NCBI RefSeq assembly: GCF_001430825.1
Contig: NZ_CP010535.1
Coordinates: 1,034,501 to 1,098,500, forward strand
From: Sediminicola sp. YIK13
Lineage (GTDB): Bacteria; Bacteroidota; Bacteroidia; Flavobacteriales; Flavobacteriaceae
Length of the DNA: 64,000 nucleotides
Direction: 5' to 3'
The notes under the pieces are model-generated. The model was not told where the DNA came from. It saw only the letters and a list, made by a program, of their open reading frames with translations, and did not search any database. Below are positions 18,441 to 26,446 of this stretch, one piece after another (the first letter of the stretch is position 1; each line of letters starts with the position of its first letter). The position numbers were made by a program, and so were the translations under genes.

Positions 18441-18454
18441 AAGCTTTATCTTTG
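18423..18454 (+). promoter_or_regulatory. Promoter of the DUF6787 gene
   Basis: TTTG (18423-18426), a 20-bp spacer and TATCTTTG (18447-18454) match the Bacteroidota consensus fully. The -33 box lies within the last codons of the DUF6146 gene. The position fixes the next start at 18475 and rules out the longer reading from 18424. Confidence 0.7.
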
Positions 18455-18474
18455 CGCGAGAATTTAAAAAGGAT

Positions 18475-18792
18475 ATGAAGAAACTAAAAGAACGTTGGGG
18501 CATAGATACCAACTTCGAAGTCATCGTCATTTTATTAGTATTTGCAATTACCGGTTCTAGCTCAGTTAAAATTGCAAGACCTCTTTTGGAAGCAATTGGG
18601 TTTAGCAGATCTATTTTTCCTGAAGATGGTATTTACTCCTTCCTTTATTGGACTACAAGAATTCTTATCATTTTTCCAATTTATCAACTTCTGTTGGTAC
18701 TTTTTGGATGGTTGTTTGGTCAGTTCAAATTTTTCTGGAATTTCGAAAAGAAAATGCTCGGAAGATTGGGCCTAGGCTTCTTATTCAAGTGA
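18475..18792 (+). CDS. DUF6787 family small membrane protein
   Basis: A 105-residue protein beginning MKKLKERWGIDTNFEVIV, with hydrophobic segments near 17-33 and 57-85 (IYQLLLVLFGWLFG), so probably two or three membrane helices. The conserved AITGSSSVKIARP section matches what I know of the flavobacterial DUF6787 family, whose function is unknown. The ATG is preceded by AAAAAGGAT, a rare Shine-Dalgarno-like context here. It has its own promoter. The 303-bp gap after it (18793-19095) shows no gene, terminator or repeat that I can support. Confidence 0.72.
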   Translation: MKKLKERWGIDTNFEVIVILLVFAITGSSSVKIARPLLEAIGFSRSIFPEDGIYSFLYWTTRILIIFPIYQLLLVLFGWLFGQFKFFWNFEKKMLGRLGLGFLFK

Positions 18793-19095
18793 AATTATAG
18801 TTTATCATTGCCCCTATTTTTTAATTGCATTTGTTCAGTTGGTGAAGAAACCGGATTTAAAAACATCTTTTATAAATCTACGCCGCTTTATAGATAACAG
18901 TTAATAGTAAGATTCCCTAGGTAATTAAATTATGGTATCCTTTTTACAGCCATAAGCAGGTTTTGCGGAAGTCCTTCGCATCTACAGGGTAAAATAGAAT
19001 GTGCTTTCGGAAAATTCAAGATCTACACTTACTAAATACCCCCATAGAAGCAGTATTTATTTATATTTTGTAGGAGCCCTATTTATATTTTTTAT

Positions 19096-19971
19096 TTATT
19101 TCTTAGAAGTGCGAAAACCATGTGTCACTTGCCCTAAAAAACCCTTAGGAAACTTTTCATCCCCTTTAAACCCCAATTCAATGTCTCCACTATCTTCAGG
19201 AATATAACTGGTTTTGAAAATATAGTCCCAAAGACTAAGGCTTATACCAAAATTTACGCCATAAGTACCCTTAGGGAGAGTATATGCATGATGGTAAAGA
19301 TGCATTACAGGATTGTTGAATACATATTTTAATGGCCCCCAGGTAATCTTAATATTTGAATGATTGAAATGCCCGATACTAATGGCAAGAAAATGGACAA
19401 TGTAAGCCTGTTCTGGCTCAAATCCCCCTAAAACCATTACTCCAAAAGTCTTTAACGGTTTGTAGAACACGTTTTCCATCCAATGATATCTCAAATGTGC
19501 CGCAAATCCCATCTCCTTTACGGAATGATGGACCTTATGAAATTTCCATAAAAAGGCATATTTATGAAGAAGAATATGTGTAAACCACTGCACAAAATCC
19601 AATACTACAAAAAATATCAATAATTGAAAAACCATTGGAATTTTGCTTAAATCCAATATGGCCAAGCTCTTGGATGAAATTCCAATATCATTAAAGAATA
19701 CCCCCAGTAGCTTATAAAAACCACTGATTACTATAGCGAAGATGAAAAAGTTAAAGAACATATAGAAACCATCCATCCAAAAATCTTTTCTAAAAACAGA
19801 CTGGTATTTGCGCCATGGGAATAAGATTTCCAAAGTCCATACCAACAAAGAAATAGCTATAAGTCCCCAAAAGTAATTAGTGTACCAGGGCACCTCCATA
19901 AGAATGGATTTCCATGTCCATTCTAAGGTTCCTATGAAAGATTTAATAAAAGCTTCTGTATATTTTTCCAA
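19096..19971 (-). CDS. Sterol desaturase / fatty acid hydroxylase family membrane protein
   Basis: A 291-residue integral membrane protein with the superfamily's di-iron histidine boxes: HILLH and HKVHH near 132-147, then HFNHS and HLYHH in the C-terminal half. Several hydrophobic helices precede them. It differs from the first family member at 212-1171 in length and in the boxes, so it is not a recent duplicate. The reading starts at a TTG (19971); the first ATG is 24 codons later (19899), and which is used is uncertain. It follows sorA-sorB on the same strand after 69 bp that hold a perfect 10-bp inverted repeat. The substrate is unknown. Confidence 0.82.
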   Translation of the reverse strand: MEKYTEAFIKSFIGTLEWTWKSILMEVPWYTNYFWGLIAISLLVWTLEILFPWRKYQSVFRKDFWMDGFYMFFNFFIFAIVISGFYKLLGVFFNDIGISSKSLAILDLSKIPMVFQLLIFFVVLDFVQWFTHILLHKYAFLWKFHKVHHSVKEMGFAAHLRYHWMENVFYKPLKTFGVMVLGGFEPEQAYIVHFLAISIGHFNHSNIKITWGPLKYVFNNPVMHLYHHAYTLPKGTYGVNFGISLSLWDYIFKTSYIPEDSGDIELGFKGDEKFPKGFLGQVTHGFRTSKK

Positions 19972-19985
19972 AATAAAACGTTTTG

Positions 19986-20011
19986 TTTTACTACTATGCT
20001 AAGTAGTAAAA
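19986..20011. promoter_or_regulatory. Perfect inverted repeat between sorB and the desaturase gene
   Basis: TTTTACTACT (19986-19995) and AGTAGTAAAA (20002-20011) form a perfect 10-bp dyad around ATGCTA. There is no terminator-type T-run. The size and symmetry suit a dimeric repressor's operator or a processing hairpin upstream of the desaturase start. Confidence 0.45.
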
Positions 20012-20040
20012 TAGATGCATTCCTTACATCAATATCTTTT

Positions 20041-20511
20041 CTATTTTAATGGGTACCACTCTATATCCCTTAAACCTTCCCTTCTCCCTTTTTTTACTGG
20101 ACCATAGTTTTTTGCCAGATAATCTACTATTACACCTTCATTATCACCAAGGTCCCATAAGTTTTGGGTTTTCTGCATCCATCGTATGGTGGCTGTCCAC
20201 CCTTCTTTGCTCATCCTATTTTGTGTCACCAATTTAGAGGAATGACAATTCGTGCAATTATTTATTACCTCCTGCATCCCATCGGATTCTACAAACCCTG
20301 TCCTTACATGTATTCCATTTACTATTCTCTCCGCATCCTCTTCAATATTTACATATTCAGTATCATCATTGGAAGTATCAGATAAGGTTATTCCTGCCTC
20401 ATCATAAAAATAAAAAACAACAGCAAGTAGCACAACAAGTACTAAAAACCCACTGATGAGAAGTCTATAGGGTGACTTAAAGTTTTGTTTATTTTTTTCT
20501 GACTTTGCCAT
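20041..20511 (-). CDS. sorB: Membrane-anchored monohaem cytochrome c, sulfite dehydrogenase subunit (SorB-like)
   Basis: A 156-residue protein with one N-terminal membrane helix (about 17-36) that anchors a periplasmic c-type cytochrome domain. The haem site is C86-TN-C89-H90. A methionine in QNRMSKEGW (M100) is near enough in sequence to be considered as the distal ligand. It starts 4 bp after the stop of the molybdenum enzyme gene, so the two are translationally linked. By analogy with SorAB of Starkeya it should take electrons from the sulfite dehydrogenase and pass them to the respiratory chain. The pairing is inferred from context. Confidence 0.8.
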   Translation of the reverse strand: MAKSEKNKQNFKSPYRLLISGFLVLVVLLAVVFYFYDEAGITLSDTSNDDTEYVNIEEDAERIVNGIHVRTGFVESDGMQEVINNCTNCHSSKLVTQNRMSKEGWTATIRWMQKTQNLWDLGDNEGVIVDYLAKNYGPVKKGRREGLRDIEWYPLK

Positions 20512-20515
20512 TTAT

Positions 20516-21736
20516 CTATACCACTTTAACTGCTATTCTATGGCAGGCATTATTTAGGTATCCCTTAGGATTCCATCCAGGTACAAGCATGGGTTGTGCC
20601 ATGCCATTACTGTCAATCGCTTTGGCCCATACCTCGTAATATCCCTTTTTGGGAAATTGTATTCCCGTCGAAAAATGTTGCCATGCCAATCGGTTAATAG
20701 GCTTTTCAAGAGAGCAAGAATTCCATGTAGCACCAAAATCAATAGAATACATCACTTTGGAAACTTCCAGTTCTCCCGCCCATGCATGTCCCCTAATCTT
20801 TAAGGTTGTTCCCGACTCCAGTAAAGCACCTGATTTTGGATAGGTAATCAATGATTTCACCGGCATAGATTCTATAATCACCATTTCCGAATCTTTTACC
20901 TCCTCTCCTGGAGCCACTGGATTTTTTGGCACTCTATAAGAAGAGCCCGTCATTTTTTCCCCGTCATGTTCTTTATTCCTAATGCTGATCCTGTTGATCC
21001 ATTTACCTGAGACTGATGCGGGCCAACCTCCTGCCACCAAACGCAGCGGATATCCATGGGCAAGGGGAATATCCCTTCCGTTCATCTGAAAGGCCAGTAT
21101 TGTTTCATCCATCAATGCTTTTTTCATAGGTACTCCCCTAGAAATTGGCTCCTTATTCGGGTCACGAGTCAAATGAAGGTCTTGGGCGTGATATCCTATG
21201 TATACGGCATCTTGCTTTACTCCAACATCCTCAAGCAAGTCCCTTAGCCTAATCCCTGTCCAATTGGCACAGGATATGGCACCTATCGTCCATTGATTGC
21301 CTTTGGCCGGCGGATCAAATTCATTACGTCCATTTCCTCCACATTCCAGGGTAAGTTGATACGTATATATTTTAAATTTTGATTTAAGCGCTGCTAAGGT
21401 GTAGGTCTTTTTTTGTTTTACGGATTCTCCATCAATAGTAAGTGTCCAGTTTTGTGCATCAATATTTTCAGGAATTAATCCATTATTTCTAATAAACATC
21501 GATTTGTTGGGGGTAATCCTATCATCCAAAAAATGTGCTTTGGCCTCTATATTCCATGGTTTGTCATTTAATACCACCATTTCCTTGTCCTTGGCGAACA
21601 TTTTATAAGGATCATTGTCTTGTAGGGCCAATGGCATATAATCCAATGGTAAGGAGGATCCAAATACAATTTCGGTTCCAATGATTCCCGACATGGTGCC
21701 TAAAGCTACCTTACCAACAAAATTTCTTCTCTTCAT
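20516..21736 (-). CDS. sorA: Molybdopterin-dependent sulfite dehydrogenase (SorA-like)
   Basis: A 406-residue sulfite-oxidase-family enzyme that oxidises sulfite to sulfate in the periplasm. The N-terminus MKRRNFVGKVALGTM is a probable Tat signal. The molybdopterin domain (about 55-265) has the Mo-ligand cysteine C132 in LTLECGGNGRNEF and the family segment GGWPASVSGKWINRI. The Mo-co dimerisation domain follows (about 285-405), ending with GWNPKGYLNNACHRI. Where sulfite oxidases usually have RNH, this reads FIRNNG (81-86). It is the first gene of an operon with the cytochrome sorB and perhaps the desaturase gene. A small dyad ACAATT-AGC-AATTGT lies at 21743-21757 just upstream. Confidence 0.87.
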   Translation of the reverse strand: MKRRNFVGKVALGTMSGIIGTEIVFGSSLPLDYMPLALQDNDPYKMFAKDKEMVVLNDKPWNIEAKAHFLDDRITPNKSMFIRNNGLIPENIDAQNWTLTIDGESVKQKKTYTLAALKSKFKIYTYQLTLECGGNGRNEFDPPAKGNQWTIGAISCANWTGIRLRDLLEDVGVKQDAVYIGYHAQDLHLTRDPNKEPISRGVPMKKALMDETILAFQMNGRDIPLAHGYPLRLVAGGWPASVSGKWINRISIRNKEHDGEKMTGSSYRVPKNPVAPGEEVKDSEMVIIESMPVKSLITYPKSGALLESGTTLKIRGHAWAGELEVSKVMYSIDFGATWNSCSLEKPINRLAWQHFSTGIQFPKKGYYEVWAKAIDSNGMAQPMLVPGWNPKGYLNNACHRIAVKVV

Positions 21737-21833
21737 AAATCCACAATTAGCAATTGTATTTAAGCTACGTATTAAAAATAATAAAATAAAGATACATATT
21801 ACCGGACCTAAAATATAAGTCCACTAATCACCA

Positions 21834-22433
21834 TTAATTCTTTTGGAGTACCAGGGTAGTCATGCATCTTTCATCATGGACATTTGTTGTTTTTATGGGT
21901 TCCAAAAAGGTAAGATTAAATTTGGCCATGAAATTATCCAATAGCTTTCTTGTCAACAAAAACCTTTGAGTACCATCTGGGATGGAAAAAATACCATTTC
22001 CTTCGGCCTCGACTAAATCTTCTATTCCAATATTGGAAGCCATTCTAATAAATAAAGATCCATGCACCTTCAATACCCTCAACATTTCAGCCAACATTCC
22101 AAGAAAATGTTGTTCATTCCTAGCAAAATGCAACACCGCATTGCAAATGATATGATTGAATTCACCATTGGTATAGGGCATCCCATCTAGTTCAGATACC
22201 ACGAATTGATCACTACAATTTGGATAAATTTCTTTTACCGATCTAATAGTTAACAATTCTCTATCCAATGCCCAAATATTATATTGATTGTGATAAAACC
22301 AGTACATATTTCTTCCTGAGCCACAGCCTGCATCCAATATTTTATCTTCCTTTAGATACCGACCTTTTACAATCTGATCCAGCAGATAGATATCTAAGTT
22401 CCCTAGCATGTTTTTTAAATCTGAGTCGGTCAT
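21834..22433 (-). CDS. Class I SAM-dependent methyltransferase
   Basis: A 199-residue protein with a Rossmann-type methyltransferase fold: motif I ILDAGCGSGRN, an acidic residue at the end of strand 2 (ALDRE), and motif HIICNAVLHFARNEQHF corresponding to post-II/motif III. The substrate is unknown. The start is taken at the ATG at 22433; an upstream TTG reading reaches into the terminator of the preceding gene and is unlikely. It lies downstream of that terminator, so it is probably expressed on its own. Confidence 0.82.
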   Translation of the reverse strand: MTDSDLKNMLGNLDIYLLDQIVKGRYLKEDKILDAGCGSGRNMYWFYHNQYNIWALDRELLTIRSVKEIYPNCSDQFVVSELDGMPYTNGEFNHIICNAVLHFARNEQHFLGMLAEMLRVLKVHGSLFIRMASNIGIEDLVEAEGNGIFSIPDGTQRFLLTRKLLDNFMAKFNLTFLEPIKTTNVHDERCMTTLVLQKN

Positions 22434-22466
22434 TGAGCTATTGATCTTTCTATTATGGTACAAAAC

Positions 22467-22509
22467 AAAAAAAAAGACCCAATCTCAGAACACTTATGAT
22501 TGGGTCTTT
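22467..22509 (-). terminator. Terminator of the msrA-folE-membrane protein run
   Basis: AAAGACCCAATC (22473-22484) pairs with GATTGGGTCTTT (22498-22509) around a 13-base loop, and nine T residues follow on the minus strand (22467-22475). It ends the leftward transcript coming from 22530. Confidence 0.82.
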
Positions 22510-22529
22510 ACTATTGATATCTCTAAAAG

Positions 22530-22829
22530 TTAAGCTTCTATTACCTTTTCTTTTCTCGAGGGTTTTAATACGTAGGAATAAAACCACATTAAAGTGAAGG
22601 ATGGTATAAAATCCAAACCTGGTACAAGTTCTTCTATAAAGGCAACTGCTCCAGCAACTTGTCCAATTCTACCTTTGTACATTCTGGTCATCAACCATCC
22701 CGATATGGGAGCCCAAATGATGTCTGAGAACTCCCCTATTCCAGGAATCAAAAAAGAAACCATTCCTATGGCATCAAATACAAGACCAAGAAAAAGGTTT
22801 CTTATTTTATTTTTTTCAACCGTTGACAT
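22530..22829 (-). CDS. Small integral membrane protein of unknown function
   Basis: A 99-residue protein with three hydrophobic segments: about 12-30, 34-50 and 68-90. The sequence LIPGIGEFSDIIWAPISG followed by a repeat-like VPGLDFIPSFTLMWF gives two 'PG..' turns within membrane segments, faintly like DUF4112 proteins, though I do not assign it to that family. It lies between folE (58 bp upstream) and a strong terminator, as the last gene of the msrA-folE run. No function can be inferred. Confidence 0.65.
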   Translation of the reverse strand: MSTVEKNKIRNLFLGLVFDAIGMVSFLIPGIGEFSDIIWAPISGWLMTRMYKGRIGQVAGAVAFIEELVPGLDFIPSFTLMWFYSYVLKPSRKEKVIEA

Positions 22830-22887
22830 CTTTAAATATAATAATTACCGTCCATTTAAATAAAATAAAGATCAATAATTAAAATGC

Positions 22888-23478
22888 CTACCTACCTATT
22901 AAATTTAGAAATTCGTTGCGTGTTTCTTGCTTTTCAAACTGCCCCCTAAACCCTGATGTAGTAGTTACCGAATTCTGTTTTTGGACACCTCTCATCATCA
23001 TGCACATGTGAGAAGCTTCTATAACTACTGCGACCCCTTTAGGTTTCAAGGTATTGTTGATACACTCCAAGATGTCATGTGTTAGTCGCTCTTGGACCTG
23101 TAGCCGTCTGGCAAAAACGTCTACGACACGTGGTATTTTACTCAACCCGACAATATGTCCGTTTGGGATGTAGGCAATATGCGCCTTTCCAAAAAATGGA
23201 AGCATGTGATGTTCACAAAGTGAATAAAGTTCTATGTCCCTAATGATCACCATATCATCATAATCCTCTTTGAACATGGCACCTTTTAGTATTTCCTCAG
23301 CATCTTGCTTGTATCCTTGTGTTAAAAACAACATGGCTTTTGCAGCACGCTCAGGTGTTTTAACCAAGCCTTCACGGTGGATATCTTCCCCTATTTCATC
23401 AATAATACGGGAATATCTTTCCTGAACTTCTGCTTTTATTTCAAAATTGTACTCTTCTAAACTTTTGTATGGTGACAT
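22888..23478 (-). CDS. folE: GTP cyclohydrolase I (FolE)
   Basis: A 196-residue enzyme that opens GTP to 7,8-dihydroneopterin triphosphate, the first step of folate and tetrahydrobiopterin synthesis (and a source for queuosine-type precursors). The zinc ligands are C88 and H91 ([12 protein letters not shown]) and C159 ([10 protein letters not shown]). The signature [20 protein letters not shown] is at 111-130, and the C-terminal [10 protein letters not shown] is present. Length and sequence are those of the standard zinc-dependent FolE. It starts 15 bp after the stop of msrA and is surely cotranscribed with it. Confidence 0.97.
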   Translation of the reverse strand: MSPYKSLEEYNFEIKAEVQERYSRIIDEIGEDIHREGLVKTPERAAKAMLFLTQGYKQDAEEILKGAMFKEDYDDMVIIRDIELYSLCEHHMLPFFGKAHIAYIPNGHIVGLSKIPRVVDVFARRLQVQERLTHDILECINNTLKPKGVAVVIEASHMCMMMRGVQKQNSVTTTSGFRGQFEKQETRNEFLNLIGR

Positions 23479-23493
23479 AATCTAATAATATAA

Positions 23494-24036
23494 TTAAAGT
23501 AATTTATCGCTGTAATATTTTTCTAGAGTTCTAATTTTTGGGTCTATGATCACTTGGCAATATCCTTGCATTCTATGATCATTGTAATAATTAATGTGTT
23601 CTTCTTCTGCATTATAAAAAGGTTTGGCTTCAGTAACTGCTGTGACCACTGGACTACCAAAAACATTATTTTGGTTAAGTTCCTTGATAAACTGTTCGGC
23701 AATTGTTTTCTGATCCTCATTTTGATAGAAAATTTCGCTTCTGTATTGGGTACCCACATCATTCGCCTGTCTGTTCAAGGTCGTAGGATCGTGTGTGGCA
23801 AAAAATACCTCCAACAAAGATTTAAATTGTATCTCCGAAGGATCAAAGGTTATTTTAATACTTTCGGTATGCCCAGTCCTTCCAGAAATAATTTCCCTGT
23901 AAGCCGGATTTTTTATAGTACCTCCTGTATAACCCGGAATTACTTCTTTAACCCCACGTAACCGTTGAAACACGGCTTCGGTGCACCAAAAACATCCCCC
24001 GGCGAGTACTGCTAATTCAGAATTTGATTCAATCAT
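23494..24036 (-). CDS. msrA: Peptide-methionine (S)-S-oxide reductase (MsrA)
   Basis: A 180-residue repair enzyme that reduces methionine S-sulfoxide in proteins. The catalytic motif GGCFWC (13-18) has nucleophile C15. A likely resolving cysteine lies in MQGYCQVII near the C-terminus. The family segment RRTVSGRTGHTE-like is here IISGRTGHTESI. The ATG at 24036 is preferred: a longer reading from 24075 would start inside the -7 promoter box; 24054 remains possible. There is no signal peptide, so it is cytoplasmic. It heads the run msrA-folE-membrane protein. Confidence 0.94.
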   Translation of the reverse strand: MIESNSELAVLAGGCFWCTEAVFQRLRGVKEVIPGYTGGTIKNPAYREIISGRTGHTESIKITFDPSEIQFKSLLEVFFATHDPTTLNRQANDVGTQYRSEIFYQNEDQKTIAEQFIKELNQNNVFGSPVVTAVTEAKPFYNAEEEHINYYNDHRMQGYCQVIIDPKIRTLEKYYSDKLL

Positions 24037-24072
24037 AAATTTAATGTTTATCATTTTTAGACAAACGTTGAA

Positions 24073-24106
24073 CAAATTTATTCATTTATTTATACTTTTC
24101 TTCAAA
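24073..24106 (-). promoter_or_regulatory. Promoter of the msrA-folE run
   Basis: On the minus strand TTTG (24103-24106), a 22-bp spacer and TAAATTTG (24073-24080) match the Bacteroidota consensus, 36 bp before the chosen msrA start. Confidence 0.6.
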
Positions 24107-24234
24107 TAAAATGATAAATCCATCATAATTTTCTTTTTCGATTGCCTTTACCCAATATAACAACATTAAAGTCGTTGCATTTCCCGGTAACTATCCTTTT
24201 AAATCCACTACTTATAAAAACAACAAGCAATGGC

Positions 24235-24242
24235 TAATTTTG
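24235..24242 (+). promoter_or_regulatory. -7 promoter element of the LolD-CPBP-TIGR02757 operon
   Basis: TAATTTTG matches TAnnTTTG, 44 bp before the ATG at 24287. No clear -33 TTTG is visible. Confidence 0.45.
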
Positions 24243-24286
24243 TAATGTTGGGCTTTATGATTACTTTCAACCCCTAAAAATAATTC

Positions 24287-24949
24287 ATGATTCAGGCTTC
24301 CAATATCCAAAAATATTACGGTGAACTCAAGGTTCTAAAAGGAGTTGATCTACATATTAAAAAAGGTGAAATTGTTTCTATTGTTGGAGCTTCTGGTGCT
24401 GGAAAAACTACATTATTACAGATTTTAGGAACACTGGATAACCAGACCAATAAAAAGGATAGTAAATTGTTCATCAATCAAATCAATGTCACCTCCTTAA
24501 ATGATAAGGCCCTGGCCAGGTTTAGAAATGAACACATCGGTTTTATATTTCAGTTCCATCAACTTCTACCGGAATTCACTGCATTGGAGAATGTTTGTAT
24601 TCCTGCATTCATCAAAAAAACACCAAAGGATCAAGCTGAAAAAAGAGCCAAAGAGTTGTTGGATTTTTTGGGCCTCTCCCATAGGTACCATCACAAACCA
24701 AGCGAGCTTTCTGGAGGGGAACAACAAAGGGTGGCCGTTGCTAGGGCCTTGGTAAACAATCCTTCCATTATTTTTGCTGATGAGCCAAGTGGTAATTTAG
24801 ATTCTGAAAGCGCGGACAATCTTCACCAACTTTTTTTTACATTGAGAGAACAATTCGGTCAAACATTTGTCATAGTAACCCACAATGAAGAATTGGCAGA
24901 AATGGCAGATAGGAAATTGGTCATGGTCGACGGACTCATTACTTCATAA
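24287..24949 (+). CDS. ABC transporter ATP-binding protein, LolD-like
   Basis: A 220-residue ABC ATPase with Walker [10 protein letters not shown] (34-42), Q-loop [18 protein letters not shown], signature LSGGEQQR (141-148), Walker [13 protein letters not shown] (161-172) and H-loop IVTHNEELA. The [16 protein letters not shown] section places it in the MacB/LolD/FtsE group; LolD pairs with LolC/E to release lipoproteins from the inner membrane. No permease gene lies nearby, so the partner is encoded elsewhere. It is the first gene of a tight three-gene operon (2-bp gap to the CPBP protease gene). Confidence 0.85.
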   Translation: MIQASNIQKYYGELKVLKGVDLHIKKGEIVSIVGASGAGKTTLLQILGTLDNQTNKKDSKLFINQINVTSLNDKALARFRNEHIGFIFQFHQLLPEFTALENVCIPAFIKKTPKDQAEKRAKELLDFLGLSHRYHHKPSELSGGEQQRVAVARALVNNPSIIFADEPSGNLDSESADNLHQLFFTLREQFGQTFVIVTHNEELAEMADRKLVMVDGLITS

Positions 24950-24951
24950 AC

Positions 24952-25509
24952 ATGCTCTATAACGTATGGAAATATTTTAAAAACCCAGTATATCGAGAGT
25001 ATCACAATGCCCCCAGCGCTTACAAAAAGACTGTTTTTCTCTCTTTATTAAAATGGAACTTAGTAATTGGTCTATCCATTGTAATATTTAACTACACCCT
25101 CTCTAATGTTTTGGGATTCGATATGGGAGAGCATTCTACAGAAAAATTTTTCTCGCAAAATTCTATTGGTGTAATTTTCCTTGCCGTAAGTATTATGGCT
25201 CCAATTGTGGAAGAAGTATTGTTTAGAGGTCCATTAGTGTATTTTAGGAACAGTCCCTATTTTAAATATTCATTTTACACTTCGGTCCTACTATTCGGAA
25301 TAATCCATATTTTTAATTTCGAAGGAGACACCCAGCTATATTATTATACTCCTTTGCTTATTGCTCCCCAACTGATTACTGGAATTTTTCTTGGATATAT
25401 CCGAGTAAAACTTGGTCTCAAGTGGTCAATCTTATTTCACGCTACATTTAATACGGTGCTGATAGGACCGATTTTGTTGCTCAAAATTCTAAATATTCCA
25501 ATGGAATGA
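24952..25509 (+). CDS. CPBP family intramembrane metalloprotease
   Basis: A 185-residue polytopic membrane protein of the CPBP (CAAX protease and bacteriocin-processing) family. The catalytic motifs are EEVLFRG (E87-E88, R92), an HI pair in FGIIHIFNF (H119) and HATFN with H163 and N167. Hydrophobic segments match the family's core of four conserved helices. Members process prenylated or peptide substrates, or act in self-immunity; the substrate here is unknown. It sits between the ABC ATPase gene and the TIGR02757 gene, overlapping the latter by 4 bp (ATGA). Confidence 0.87.
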   Translation: MLYNVWKYFKNPVYREYHNAPSAYKKTVFLSLLKWNLVIGLSIVIFNYTLSNVLGFDMGEHSTEKFFSQNSIGVIFLAVSIMAPIVEEVLFRGPLVYFRNSPYFKYSFYTSVLLFGIIHIFNFEGDTQLYYYTPLLIAPQLITGIFLGYIRVKLGLKWSILFHATFNTVLIGPILLLKILNIPME

Positions 25510-26270
25510 AGAAAACCGAACTAAAGAATTTTTTGGATGCCAAAGTAAGTCAATACAACCATCCAGAATTTTTAGAAAGCGATCCCATTCAAATTCCCCA
25601 TCTATTTACCCTGAAGGAAGATGTGGAGATCAGTGGATTTCTTACAGCCACCATTGCTTGGGGCAATAGAAAAAGTATCATTTCGAACGCCCATAAAATG
25701 ATGGAACTAATGGATCATGCTCCGTATGATTTCATACAAAACCATCAAGAGAATGATCTGGATAGGCTACAAAATTTTGTACATAGGACATTTAATGGTG
25801 TAGACCTGGCATATTTTGTGAAAAGTCTTAAGAATATTTATCAATACAGGAGCGGGCTGGAGGGTGTTTTCACCAGCAATATCGACAAAAAGTCAATCCA
25901 ACCTACAATTTCAAAATTTAAGGAAGTCTTCTTTGAGATTCCTCATCCAAAACGCACCACTAAACATATCTCCGATCCGGTAAAGGGCTCTGCAGCCAAA
26001 CGGATAAATATGTATTTGCGTTGGATGGTCAGGGACAATACAACCGGAGTGGATTTTGGTCTATGGAAAGACATTCCCACTAGTATACTCTCTTGCCCTT
26101 TGGATGTACATTCGGGTAATGTCGCCAGAAAATTGGGGTTATTAAAACGCAAACAAAACGATGCCAAAGCCCTTGCCGAATTAGATCGTAGCCTGCGTCA
26201 TTTAGATCCAAAGGATCCCGTAAAATATGATTTTGCGCTCTTTGGATTAGGCGTTTTTGAAAAGTTTTAA
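25506..26270 (+). CDS. TIGR02757 (DUF2400) family protein
   Basis: A 254-residue soluble protein of the TIGR02757/DUF2400 family, common in Bacteroidota. Recognisable parts are DVEISGFLTATIAWGNRKSI near 39-58 and MYLRWMVRDN with the following DFGLWKDIP, then PLDVHSGNVARKLGLL near 200-215. The conserved basic and aromatic residues recall DNA glycosylase-type helix-hairpin-helix proteins, but I see no certain catalytic residue. The start codon overlaps the stop of the CPBP gene (ATGA), so translation is coupled. The function is unknown. Confidence 0.8.
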   Translation: MKKTELKNFLDAKVSQYNHPEFLESDPIQIPHLFTLKEDVEISGFLTATIAWGNRKSIISNAHKMMELMDHAPYDFIQNHQENDLDRLQNFVHRTFNGVDLAYFVKSLKNIYQYRSGLEGVFTSNIDKKSIQPTISKFKEVFFEIPHPKRTTKHISDPVKGSAAKRINMYLRWMVRDNTTGVDFGLWKDIPTSILSCPLDVHSGNVARKLGLLKRKQNDAKALAELDRSLRHLDPKDPVKYDFALFGLGVFEKF

Positions 26271-26446
26271 TACGTTTTGTGCCAATTCTAAAAACTTGAA
26301 AAAGACTGGTTTAAAATCTAAATTGGAATCAAATCGTAATGCAACCTTTAAAATTTATAATAGTTTTAACAGTTAACCCATGTATTGCTTTACGTCTTTC
26401 CTTTATTAATAGTTAAATTTAAAACTTTAATTAATCACCAAAAACT

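Noticed and set aside
22530-22829. Assignment of the small membrane protein to DUF4112
   Set aside because: Only a short LIPGIG-like similarity is visible, which is too little to name the family.
23550-23961. Open frames inside msrA in other frames
   Set aside because: They are shadows of the msrA coding sequence, with no independent support.
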